64,000 bases of DNA from Pseudonocardia sp. CNS-004 (lineage in GTDB: Bacteria; Actinomycetota; Actinomycetes; Mycobacteriales; Pseudonocardiaceae), in NCBI GenBank assembly GCA_001942185.1, contig MKJV01000064.1, positions 1-64,000 of the forward strand. The letters are read 5' to 3'. Both the position numbers and the translations under genes were made by a program. The notes under the pieces are model-generated. The model had not been told where the DNA came from. It saw only the letters and a program-made list of their open reading frames with translations, and ran no database searches. Positions 19,145-26,697 of the stretch are shown piece after piece (the first letter of the stretch is position 1; each line of letters starts with the position of its first letter).

Positions 19145-19396
19145 TCAGGCAGTACGTGCCCGAGTGCGCGCGTTGCGACGCTTCAGCGCCCGGCGCTCGT
19201 CTTCACTCATGCCGCCCCAGACGCCTGCATCCTGGCCACTCTCGAGGGCCCAGGTGAGGCACTCGGTGACCACGGGGCAGCGCCGGCAGACGGTCTTGGC
19301 CTCGGCGATCTGCAGCAGCGCAGGACCGCTGGTCCCCACGGGGAAGAACAGCTCGGGGTCCTCGTCGCGGCAGATAGCGCGGTGACGCCAATCCAT
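19145..19396 (-). CDS. whiB1: WhiB1 iron-sulfur transcription factor
   Basis: An 83-residue WhiB protein, essential in mycobacteria, with a nitric-oxide-sensitive [4Fe-4S] cluster and a role in binding the primary sigma factor. The cluster ligands are Cys9, Cys37, Cys40 and Cys46 (ICRDED, TVCRRC and TECLTW). The family turn GVWGGMSEDERR and the basic C-terminus ALKRRNARTRARTA follow. The start MDWRHRAICRDEDPELFFPV is nearly that of the mycobacterial protein. An AAGGAG lies upstream of ATG 19396, and a CRP-like site lies about 72-87 bases upstream. Confidence 0.96.
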   Translation of the reverse strand: MDWRHRAICRDEDPELFFPVGTSGPALLQIAEAKTVCRRCPVVTECLTWALESGQDAGVWGGMSEDERRALKRRNARTRARTA

Positions 19397-19936
19397 TGGT
19401 CTTCGGCTCCTTGTGCTTGCGCGATCGGGGTCGCGCCGATCGTCTGTCACGGTCTTGTGGACGCGCTTGTGAAGGATTTCACGAGCACGCTCGATCTTCA
19501 AGGGTCGAGGCCTACCAGGGTGAGCACTCTCACCCACTCTCCGCAACGACTGTCAGCACTGACGGTTACTCCGCCTGTACCGCCTGTTGTCATCGCCGCG
19601 TTGAGCGGTCGACCTCGAACCGCCCGCCGGACCCGGTCACCCGAGACTGGCCGGACCGTGCGAGAAGGTCCACTTACGATCACTCGCTTGTCCGTCACTA
19701 CCATGGGCCACCGTTTCCCCAGGTGCGAGCCTTTATCGGCTCGACGGTCCACGCGCATCGGTGAGTGGCCGTCGGCCGTCACTCCACCGGGTGATAGGTC
19801 GACCCGACTGCGACGAGTTGCGTTCCTCGCACGACGACGCGTAGCGCGCCGGACACGGCGAGGAGTTGCCCTCCGCGAGGCCCCCACGGGCCCACCGCGG
19901 CGAGGTCACGGGCGTTCCCGGCCTATCCTCGGGTGT
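19397..19936. other. Long divergent intergenic region upstream of whiB1
   Basis: I see no convincing gene in these 540 bases. They hold a CRP-like site near whiB1 (19468-19483), a 7-bp perfect inverted repeat GGGTGAG/CTCACCC around 19514-19531, and a TATCCT near 19924 placed so that the membrane-protein mRNA could begin at or beside GTG 19937. The length suits the complex regulation known for whiB1. Confidence 0.6.
19468..19483 (-). promoter_or_regulatory. CRP-like binding site upstream of whiB1
   Basis: TGTGA-AGGATT-TCACG differs from the TGTGA-N6-TCACA consensus at one base. Mycobacterial CRP (Rv3676) is known to control whiB1, and this site is in the equivalent upstream position. Confidence 0.55.
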
Positions 19937-20344
19937 GTGAGCTCCGCGCCGGCACCCCGTCAGGTACGGCTCGCAGGCGTGCTCGTCGCGCTACAGGGCC
20001 TGCTGGCGCTCGGTTTTGCCGTCGTGCTCGTGGTGCGAGCGCTGACCGTGGAGGGCACCGCTCTCCTGGTGCGCGACATCGTGGGCGAGGCCGGCTACTT
20101 CGTGGTCGTCGGCGCCGGCCTCACCGCCGTCGGACTCGGGCTGGTGGCCGGTCGCCGCTGGGCCCGTACCCCGGCGATCGTCACGCAGTTGCTGCTGCTG
20201 CCCGTCGTCTACACGCTGCTCGGGCCGTCGCGCCAGTTGCTGCTCGGCATCGTCGCGGGCCTGTACGTCGCCGGCACGTTCCTGCTCTTGATCAGCGAGG
20301 CGTCGAAGGCCTGGTCGATGGATCTCGACGGGACGCATCGGTAG
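19937..20344 (+). CDS. Integral membrane protein, Rv3217c-like
   Basis: An intact 135-residue protein with about four hydrophobic segments: VRLAGVLVALQGLLALGFAV, GYFVVVGAGLTAVGLGLVAG, IVTQLLLLPVVYTLLG and LGIVAGLYVAGTFLLLI. It lies beside whiB1 as Rv3217c does. TATCCT about 8-13 bases upstream of GTG 19937 suggests a leaderless mRNA. Its 3' end overlaps the convergent acetyltransferase gene by 53 bases. The function is unknown. Confidence 0.8.
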   Translation: MSSAPAPRQVRLAGVLVALQGLLALGFAVVLVVRALTVEGTALLVRDIVGEAGYFVVVGAGLTAVGLGLVAGRRWARTPAIVTQLLLLPVVYTLLGPSRQLLLGIVAGLYVAGTFLLLISEASKAWSMDLDGTHR

Positions 20345-20815
20345 CCCCGCTCTTCGCGAACGTCGCGAGCGCGTCGCCGTCGAGCCGGAAGGTCGTCCAC
20401 TCGTCCTGGGGCACGGCGCCGAGCGCGCGGTAGAAGCCGATCGAGGGCTCGTTCCAGTCGAGCACCTGCCACTCGAGCCTCGCGTAGCCCCGCTCGGCGC
20501 AGACGGCCGCGAGCGCGGCCAGCAGGGCCCTGCCCAGCCCGCTTCCCCGGTGTGCCGGACGGACGAACAGGTCCTCGAGGTACACGCCCGGCACGCCGCG
20601 CCACGTCGAGAAGTTGAGGAACCAGACCGCGCAGCCCACGACCTCGCCGTCGACCTCGGCCACGTGGCAGCGCGCGACCGCGTCCGGGCCGAACACGGCG
20701 GTGTGCAGCTGCTCCGTGGTGAGCGTGCACAACTCGGGGGTGCGTTCGTACTCGGCGAGCTCGTGGACCAGGCCGACGACGGCCGCGACGTCGTCGCGCG
20801 GGCTTCCCGGATCAC
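20292..20815 (-). CDS. GNAT-family N-acetyltransferase, Rv3216-like (apparent frameshift)
   Basis: An acetyl-CoA-dependent acetyltransferase of about 174 residues. Conserved parts are VAEVDGEVVGCAVWFLNFS, the strand VYLEDLFVRPAHRGSGLGRA containing the R-G-x-G-x-G/A acetyl-CoA loop, and LEWQVLDWNEPSIGFYRALG. Its C-terminal pattern resembles diamine acetyltransferase-like proteins. From GTG 20815 one base is missing near 20798, giving IREARADDVAAVVGLVHELA. The start overlaps the mutase stop by GTGA. The tail after ATFAKSG is unusually basic and may be a misread end. Confidence 0.8.
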
Positions 20816-21414
20816 GGGGTTCCCTTCGGGGGGAGGTTGACGTGGTCGAGCCGCGGGACGCCGCGTTCGTGGCCGAGCACCGCCCACGACGCCGCGCCCA
20901 TCGCGAACCGGACGCCCTCGGTGGCCGGCAGCCCGATCCAGCGGGCCACCAGCACCCGGCTGAAGTGCCCGTGCCCGACGAGTACGACGTCGCCCTGCCC
21001 GAGTGCGTCGGTCACGTGCGCGATCAGGCCGTCGGCCCGCTTGCCGACCTCGTCGGCGGTCTCCCCGCCGGGGCACGGGTGTGTCCAGACCGTCCAGCCC
21101 GGCACCGTCTCGCGGATCTCCGGCGTGGTGCGGCCCTCGTACTCGCCGTAGTCCCATTCGGCGAGCCGGTCGTCCACGTCGTCGACGTGGAGGCCTGCGA
21201 GCCGTGCGGTGTCGCGCGCGCGGCTGCGGGGGCTGGTCAGCACGAGCGCGGGTGGGGTGTCGCGCAGGTCCGGGACGAGCCGCCCCGCCTCCACGGCGAG
21301 CTCCCGGCCCCGGTCGGTGAGCGGGATGTCGGTGCGCCCGGTGTGTCTGCCGGAGAGCGACCACTCGGTCTCGCCGTGGCGCAGCAGGTACACACGACCG
21401 ACGGGCATGACCAT
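20812..21414 (-). CDS. Histidine phosphatase (phosphoglycerate mutase family, Rv3214-like)
   Basis: An intact 200-residue enzyme using a phosphohistidine intermediate. The catalytic motif RVYLLRHGETEWSLSGRHTG gives the RHGE core; a second histidine is in VVLVGHGHFSRVLVARW, and the proton donor glutamate lies in RLAEWDYGEYEGRTTPEIRE. Rv3214 (gpm2) and homologues act as acid phosphatases or glucosyl-3-phosphoglycerate phosphatases rather than glycolytic mutases, so phosphatase is the better guess. ATG 21414 is used. The acetyltransferase follows in the same operon. Confidence 0.85.
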   Translation of the reverse strand: MVMPVGRVYLLRHGETEWSLSGRHTGRTDIPLTDRGRELAVEAGRLVPDLRDTPPALVLTSPRSRARDTARLAGLHVDDVDDRLAEWDYGEYEGRTTPEIRETVPGWTVWTHPCPGGETADEVGKRADGLIAHVTDALGQGDVVLVGHGHFSRVLVARWIGLPATEGVRFAMGAASWAVLGHERGVPRLDHVNLPPKGTP

Positions 21415-21500
21415 GAGCGTAGACGGGCGCCGGACCGTGGAGGCGGACGTGCCGACCCCGACGGCGCGAGCGCGGACCGCTGTCGCCGATGGCCTCGCCG

Positions 21501-21528
21501 AGCCGGAAGCCGGAAGCCGGAAGCCGGC
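21501..21528. repeat. Heptamer tandem repeat
   Basis: AGCCGGA occurs three times in a row, followed by a fourth AGCCGGC. It lies upstream of the phosphatase gene, outside any gene I support. Confidence 0.6.
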
Positions 21529-21602
21529 CGATCGGCCGAGGGCCGGCCGGTAACCCACGTCACGTACGATGATCTTGGCGAGTGACGATCTCATGGAGTG
21601 GC

Positions 21603-21923
21603 ATGGAGTTCATCCCGCAGGCGGGCGCGTGCCTGACCACGAAAAACGTCCTGAGCGGCGCCGGCCGGGTCCGGTGGATGGTGCGCGAGGAATCGCGGGC
21701 GGCCGCGGACAACGGATGGCGGATCTTCTCCAGCATCGACACTGATGAGTACCTCGCCGACTCGGGCAACATGGTGATCGCGGAGTACAACCGGCTCTGC
21801 GGGATCGAGCCCGCCCTCATCGGGATCTGGGATCTCCCAGTCGGCTCCGACCTCCAGCTCGTCGACGACGGAAGATCCATCAAGATCGTGGACACTCCAT
21901 CGGGCCGCGAGATCACGTCCTAG
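21603..21923 (+). CDS. DUF2185/Imm33-like small protein
   Basis: An intact protein of 106 residues, or 113 from GTG 21582. The central stretch GRVRWMVREESRAAADNGWR, then FSSIDTDEYLADSGNMVIAE, fits DUF2185 (immunity-protein Imm33-like), which has VRWM-[YV]-R-[ED] and D-x-GW-[RK]-[FI]-FSG-x-[DE]-x-[DE]-x-Y. No polymorphic toxin is next to it, so it would be an orphan immunity gene or a housekeeping relative. It is the last chromosomal gene before the integrated element. Confidence 0.65.
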   Translation: MEFIPQAGACLTTKNVLSGAGRVRWMVREESRAAADNGWRIFSSIDTDEYLADSGNMVIAEYNRLCGIEPALIGIWDLPVGSDLQLVDDGRSIKIVDTPSGREITS

Positions 21924-22119
21924 TACCGCGGCAGCACTTCGTGATCATCGGGTCCCGGGCGTGTGGATGCCGGTGGAACGTGCCGTGGCGGTCGGTGAGC
22001 CGCTGGTGATGCCGGCATCACGCACCCGTTGTCGGCTCGCGCGCTCCAGCTCGTGCCGCGCGACCGTCGACGGGGTGCGTGGACCGGGAACGGGTGCGCG
22101 ACTGGTGGAGAACGAGAAA

Positions 22120-22161
22120 CGGCGCCGACCGGCGAGAGGTTGTTCCCGCTGGTCAGCGCCG
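22120..22161 (-). terminator. Displaced sodN terminator at the left junction
   Basis: Arms 22120-22134 and 22147-22161 pair over 15 positions with one wobble and one mismatch on the minus strand. The same structure with different sequence lies downstream of intact sodN at 34175-34214. The left copy therefore looks like the original chromosomal 3' end of sodN, cut off when the element integrated. Confidence 0.7.
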
Positions 22162-22187
22162 ATTCCCGGGGCTGTGATCAGGCAGCT

Positions 22188-22216
22188 GCCTTGGTCTCCC
22201 AGAAGATCTTGTCGAT
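22188..22216. other. Left attachment site core (29-bp direct repeat)
   Basis: The 29 bases from GCCTTGGTCTCCC to TTGTCGAT are identical to 34241-34269. The stretch encodes the last residues of SodN (DKIFWETK on the minus strand). To the right, the sequence diverges at once into the element, whose integrase stop codon is 28 bases away. Confidence 0.9.
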
Positions 22217-22244
22217 TTGATGGAATCACGCCGCTCACCTGGGG

Positions 22245-23495
22245 TTACTCGCCGGCAGGACCCGCCTGGGCCGTTGTCGGGCCGTCGGAGCTTGCACGGC
22301 GCTCGTAGACGGTCGCGATGGCGAGCCTCGTCCGCTCATCACTGCTCGGCATCAGGTGTGTGTACGTGGCGAGCGTGAACGCCGGGTCGGTATGTCCCAG
22401 CCACTCGGCCACGGCCTTGATCGACACACCCTGCTCCAGCAGCACGGAGGCGAAGAAGTGCCGTAGCTCGTGCATACCGTTCTCGTACCGACCGCAGGGG
22501 ATTCCGTTCGCGGTGAGCGCGGGCTTCCAGTAGTTCCGGTTGAAGTCGTTCGCCGCAATCGCATGACCCCACGCGGACGTCGCGACCAGTCGTGCCGTGA
22601 CGGGTTTCCCGGCAGGCACGTCCCACGGCAACGTGATCTCATGCGACGGAAAGGCCCGAAGGTGCGCAGCGAGCGCGAGCTTGACCGGCTCGGGCAACGG
22701 CACCTCACGCTCTTTGTCGTACTTTGGCAGCGCAAAGATCCGCTTGTGTCGCACGGTCTTCACCTGCCGCCGCACTCGGACCACGCCGCGAAGGAAGTCA
22801 ACGTCCTCGACCGCTAGCCCGAAGCACTCGCCCTGCCGGAGCCCGAGGCTGGCAGCGAGGTCCACGAGCACACTGAAACGGTCAGGTAGCGCTGATTGGA
22901 CGGCCCAGACCTGCCCCTCCGGCCACGGAACGACCTTCTCCTTCGGGGGCCGTGGCTTCTTGACCGACTTCCCTCTGAACGGGTTCTTGGCGATCAGTCC
23001 ATCATCTTGCGCGGCGGTGAACAGTGCGGCGAGGTTCGTGAACAGGGTCAGCCGGTACCGCTCCGAGAGACCACTCTCACGCAGTCGGCGATCCCACCCG
23101 CGAATCACGCTCGGCGTGACCGACGCAAGTTCGAGCCGGCCGAGGTCCGGGAGGATGCGCGAGGTGAACCGCATCTCCAGGTGCTCACGCGACATCTCGT
23201 CGACATCGAGATCGGCGAGCCAGCGCTCGGCGAATGCCGCGATCGTCACCTTGCCCGCCCGCGGGTCGACGAACGTCCCAAGCGCTTTGTCGACCTCCTG
23301 CCGCGCGAGCCAATCGCGGGCGAGCTTGAGCTGACCGTCGGCGAACGTCTGCGAGACCTCGCCGCCATCGGGCCCAACTAGCCGCGCCTTGTATCGCCGC
23401 CCAGAGCCATGGCGGTTCGTCGGGACACGGATGGTCTTCCGTGGATCAGACGGGTCCGGCTCGACCCGATACCACCGGTCTTGAACGTGCCCCAT
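22245..23495 (-). CDS. int: Tyrosine-type site-specific integrase
   Basis: An intact 416-residue recombinase that inserts and excises the element at the sodN site. An SAM-like arm/core-binding domain (about 75-170) precedes the catalytic domain. Catalytic residues visible are Arg220 in LGLRQGE, His342-x-x-Arg345 in MHELRHFFASVLLEQG, His368 in WLGHTDPAF and nucleophile Tyr378 in LATYTHLM. ATG 23495 overlaps the excisionase stop (TGATG), so the two are coupled. It is the last gene before the attachment core, the usual position for an integrase. Confidence 0.95.
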   Translation of the reverse strand: MGHVQDRWYRVEPDPSDPRKTIRVPTNRHGSGRRYKARLVGPDGGEVSQTFADGQLKLARDWLARQEVDKALGTFVDPRAGKVTIAAFAERWLADLDVDEMSREHLEMRFTSRILPDLGRLELASVTPSVIRGWDRRLRESGLSERYRLTLFTNLAALFTAAQDDGLIAKNPFRGKSVKKPRPPKEKVVPWPEGQVWAVQSALPDRFSVLVDLAASLGLRQGECFGLAVEDVDFLRGVVRVRRQVKTVRHKRIFALPKYDKEREVPLPEPVKLALAAHLRAFPSHEITLPWDVPAGKPVTARLVATSAWGHAIAANDFNRNYWKPALTANGIPCGRYENGMHELRHFFASVLLEQGVSIKAVAEWLGHTDPAFTLATYTHLMPSSDERTRLAIATVYERRASSDGPTTAQAGPAGE

Positions 23496-23701
23496 CACGG
23501 CACCTCGCGGCCCAGCGTCGAGAGCCATCGCTCAACGTCAGCTGGCCGGTAGCGAACGTGCTTCCCGATGCGCAGTCCAACCGGCCCGTAGCGCTTGCTA
23601 CGCCACTGGTAGACGGTGGTCACGGGAACACCGAGGAAGTCGGCCAGGTCCTGTACCGACCACAGCTTGCCTCCGCTCGTGGCAATTGCCCGCGTGCTCA
23701 T
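23495..23701 (-). CDS. xis: Excisionase (MerR-like helix-turn-helix)
   Basis: A 68-residue DNA-bending protein with one helix-turn-helix: LWSVQDLADFLGVPVTTVYQ followed by WRSKRYGPVGLRIGKHVRYR. This is the pattern of AICE and phage excisionases (S-x-x-[ED]-[LV]-A-x-x-L-x-V-x-x-x-T-[VI]-Y-x-W). Its start overlaps the rep stop (ATGA) and its stop overlaps the int start, as in the rep-xis-int block of pSAM2-like elements. Confidence 0.92.
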   Translation of the reverse strand: MSTRAIATSGGKLWSVQDLADFLGVPVTTVYQWRSKRYGPVGLRIGKHVRYRPADVERWLSTLGREVP

Positions 23702-25100
23702 GCCGCGCTCCCCGGTGCAGCTACAGCGCTTCTCGCCTGTCGGCGCTGCCGGTTGCGCTCAGCGATGGCCAGGGCGAGTTCGCGTTCGGCGTGGTCGCGG
23801 TGCCCGAACCGGACTGGCATCCAGTCGTTGATCACCGTGACGGTGGCGAGGTCGATCGGGATCTCGTTGGGGTCGTCGGTGGTCGCGTCGAGTTCGGCGA
23901 GGTCTTGTGCGAGTCGCCAGGTGCGGCGCTCGTTGCGGATGGCGCCGAAGGTGATCGAGTAGCGGTGGGATTTGGTGAGGAAGTGGCCGCGGAAGCCGAG
24001 CATGTGTGCCCACCGGCGCAGGTTCAGCCCCTCGTACCGGGCGTCGCCGCCGAGTTGCCAGGCGGTTTCGATCATGCGGCGGTGGTGGGCCGGGATGTCC
24101 AGGTGCGCGACCAGGTCGATGTCGTGCACCGGCCGGTCGGCGCCCTCGCTGGCACCGGTGCCCTTCGTGGCGTACTTCGCGATGTAGCCGGCCAGCGCGG
24201 CGTCGGTGAACTCACCGGCCGCATCCTCGAGCTGCGCCACCCCGGAGGGTCGGATCGGGCGTAGATCCAGCTGCCGCCCCCAGGCCAGGGTCATCGGGGT
24301 GCCGTCCGGGCGGTCCACGGTGATCGTGGCGACCTGGGCGGCGTGGCTGATCGCGGCGCGCAGGGCGTCGTGGGTCAGGCCGGGTGGGCAGGGGTCGGTG
24401 GGCCCGTCCGGGCCGTCGAGGCGGATCACGGCGTGGAAGTGCACGAGCCCGCGGCGCTGGTACTCGGCCACCTTCGCGTAGGACAGCCGGGCGTGGTCGC
24501 GGAACTCGCGCACCCGGATGCCGAGCGCGGCCGCCAGGGACCGGCGCAGTGCGGTGGTGAACCGGCCCCACAGTTTCGCGGCGTGCGCCTGCCACAACAC
24601 CGCACCCTCGTAGTCGTAGGTCTCCGGGTCGCGGGCGGTGCCGATGCGCGGATCATCGCCGTGGTGGCGCTCTCCGCAGCCGCACGGAACGACAAACCCT
24701 CGGCGGGTGATCTTGCGGGTGTGCACCGGCCCGAACGAGGGCGCGGTGAGGGTGAGGAACGCGCGCGGCTTGTCGGTCACGCTGGCCGGGACGCCCTTGC
24801 TGTCGTCTCCGGCGAGGCCGGCGCGCAGCAGGTGGAAGGCGTCGGCGGCGTAGCGGTCCGAGCAGGCCGGGCAGACGGTTTCGCGGCGGTTTCCGCAGGG
24901 GGCGAGCACGTCGCCGCCGCGTTCGATCAGGACCTGTCCGTCGCGGTCCAGGATGGTGGTGGAGCCGCGCAGCTGGATCGGGGCGGCGCAGCCTCCGGTG
25001 GCTCGGCGGCGGCGCGCCACTGCGGGTAGTCCGGGGCGCGCAGCCGAGCACTGATCGCCGCGTCGGTCACCGTGGCCGGGTCGGTGGTGGGGGTGGTCAT
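23698..25100 (-). CDS. RepSA-like replication initiator (apparent frameshift)
   Basis: About 467 residues after one missing base near 25011 (GAGGCC to GAGCC). It starts MTTPTTDPATVTDAAISARL. Zinc-type cysteines lie in APCGNRRETVCPACSDRY and VPCGCGERH. The catalytic core contains the HUH motif GLVHFHAVIRLDGPDG, with His-Phe-His, and a downstream tyrosine in LAGYIAKYATKGT, as expected of a rolling-circle initiator. RepSA-type proteins replicate the excised element in pSAM2-like AICEs. ATG 25100 overlaps the upstream gene. Confidence 0.9.
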
Positions 25101-25369
25101 CGGCTGTCCTCCCTCGGGTCGGGGCAGTCGTGGTGCAGGTGCTCGAACACGGCGTCGGTGAGCAGGTTGTTGATCTGGCGGGTGTAGGCGTCGATCCCGG
25201 CCGGGTCGGTGGGCGGGTCCGGGGCGGTGGCGCGCACGGTGTGGCGGCAGCAAGGGCAGCGCTGTTCGACGCGGTCGCCGAGGACACTCCAGCCGTGCAG
25301 GTGACGCTCCCGTTCGGCCAGCGCGAGGACCCGCAGCCGCGAGACCCGGGGTGCGCGTGTGGTGGTCAT
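25097..25369 (-). CDS. Small zinc-ribbon-like element protein
   Basis: 90 residues, overlapping rep and the next upstream gene by ATGA at both ends. It has a Cys/His cluster RCPCCRHTVRA and HHDCPDP at the C-terminus, suggesting one metal site. Similar short CPxC/HDCP proteins sit upstream of repSA in actinomycete elements. The function is unknown. Confidence 0.7.
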   Translation of the reverse strand: MTTTRAPRVSRLRVLALAERERHLHGWSVLGDRVEQRCPCCRHTVRATAPDPPTDPAGIDAYTRQINNLLTDAVFEHLHHDCPDPREDSR

Positions 25370-25608
25370 CGGGCCACCTCGACGGCGGGGCAGTCGTGCA
25401 GTAGGTGGTCCAGCAGGACCGACCACAGGGGTCCGCCTTCGCGGAACACGTCGGCGTCGGTGCGGCGGCTGCGCAGGGTCTGTGTGCAGCGGGGGCAGTC
25501 GAGTTCGGCGTGGTCGTCGACGAGTTCGACGTAGCGGCAGGCGTCGGCGGCGATGTTGCGGATCCGGTAGCGGCCGTAGCGTTCGCGGCGGTGGGTGGTG
25601 GTGGGCAT
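25366..25608 (-). CDS. Small Cys-rich element protein
   Basis: 80 residues, starting MPTTTHRRERYGRYRIRNIA and containing LDCPRCTQTLRS and LLHDCPAVEVAR. The paired C-P-x-C and H-D-C-P elements repeat the layout of the following gene (25097-25369), so the two look like diverged duplicates. It overlaps that gene by four bases. The function is unknown. Confidence 0.7.
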   Translation of the reverse strand: MPTTTHRRERYGRYRIRNIAADACRYVELVDDHAELDCPRCTQTLRSRRTDADVFREGGPLWSVLLDHLLHDCPAVEVAR

Positions 25609-25723
25609 GGTTGTTCTCCCGTGATCGACGGGTCGCAGGGCTGAAGGTTGGGTGCGGGTGCCTGCCCGGGCCTGGTCGCTCGTCGGGCAGGCCTCCCGCC
25701 GTTCGGTGGGGTGATGCCGCGGG

Positions 25724-26047
25724 TCAGGTGCGGCGGCGGAGGACCCGGTTGGCGCGGGCGGTGGCGCGGGCTGCGTCCACGTCGCCGGACCAGCGGCCGT
25801 GGTGGTCGCGTTCGTAGGTGATTTCGACGTGGCCGGGGTCGGTGTCGTAGTGGTGGGCCAGTCGTTCGGCCCCGGCCCGGTAGGAGCGGGCGCGGCCGAT
25901 CCCGATGCCGTGCACGTCCTCGACGACGTAGTTGGCGCCGTCGCGGATGATCTCGCCGGAGAATCCGTCGTCCTCGCCGTCGGTGGCACGGCCAGTGACC
26001 AGCCGTCGCCCGGGTCGGACGACGTCGACGTGGGTGATGCGCGCCAT
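25724..26047 (-). CDS. Hypothetical element protein
   Basis: 107 residues, starting MARITHVDVVRPGRRLVTGR. It is predicted to be soluble and beta-rich, with an Arg/Ala-rich end (AARATARANRVLRRR). Codon use is strongly GC at third positions, as in its neighbours. About 115 bases separate it from the next gene, and nothing but a possible promoter or ribosome site is apparent there. The function is not recognised. Confidence 0.65.
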   Translation of the reverse strand: MARITHVDVVRPGRRLVTGRATDGEDDGFSGEIIRDGANYVVEDVHGIGIGRARSYRAGAERLAHHYDTDPGHVEITYERDHHGRWSGDVDAARATARANRVLRRRT

Positions 26048-26048
26048 C

Positions 26049-26485
26049 TCAGCCCTCCACATCACGTCGGTGACCGGTGGCGCGGCCGTGGAGGGGCCGG
26101 TAGTTGTCCCAGCGGGTGACCATGGCGCGGGTGGCTTTCGGGACCAGGACCGAGGTGGCCGGCCCCTCTTTGCCGCTGTGGCGGACGATGTGGGTGCCGC
26201 CGGTGGTGAGCAGTCCGGCGTCCAGGAGTTGCCGGACGGTGTCTTGTTCGTAGGCGGGTACTGGGTCGACCGGGGCGCCTTGCGGGTCTCGCCTGCCTGT
26301 CGGAGGAACACTCGCTGGGCCGGGCCGATGAGCACGTAGCCGCGGGCGGTCGCGGCGCGGACCACGGAGGCGACGAGTTCGGGGTCCTGGGTGGCGACGG
26401 TCGGGGTGCGCGGGGCCGGGATCGGCACCTGCCTGCCGAACAGCGCCCCCTGCGCCGGGACAGTCGGGCGGCGGGCGGCGCTCAT
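26049..26485 (-). CDS. Hypothetical element protein (apparent frameshift)
   Basis: About 145 residues after one missing base near 26275 (a CCCCGG run). It begins MSAARRPTVPAQGALFGRQV and continues ATARGYVLIGPAQRVFLRQ, then AYEQDTVRQLLDAGLLTTGG and HIVRHSGKEGPATSVLVPKA. The second part has the look of a short winged-helix domain. ATG 26485 overlaps the stop of the upstream membrane-protein gene. Confidence 0.65.
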
Positions 26486-26697
26486 CGCAGCCACCACCAG
26501 TGGAATCGGGCCTCGTGTCCCCACTCGCGGGCCAGTTGCCGGACGGTCCAGCCCTCAGCGAGCACAGCGCCGACGGTGATGATCCAGAAGGCGCCGTGCT
26601 GGGTGCCGAGGAACCACCACGCGGCGGTCACGATGGCCACGAGGAGTGCGGTGATCTTCAGCAAGGTGACCAGGGCCCATGCGGTCATGTCCAACAT
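26482..26697 (-). CDS. Small membrane protein of the transfer operon
   Basis: 71 residues with two hydrophobic segments, WALVTLLKITALLVAIVTAA and FWIITVGAVLAEGW. It starts at ATG 26697 overlapping the stop of the FtsK-like gene (TGATG). Small membrane proteins next to TraB/TraSA ATPases in actinomycete elements include the Spd spread proteins, so a role in intermycelial spread is possible but not shown. Confidence 0.65.
   Translation of the reverse strand: MLDMTAWALVTLLKITALLVAIVTAAWWFLGTQHGAFWIITVGAVLAEGWTVRQLAREWGHEARFHWWWLR

Noticed and set aside
22006..22021. Perfect 16-base palindrome GTGATGCCGGCATCAC near the left junction as an attachment or operator site
   Set aside because: It is not repeated at the right junction and no regulator gene is next to it; palindromes of this length with GC-rich centres are not rare here.
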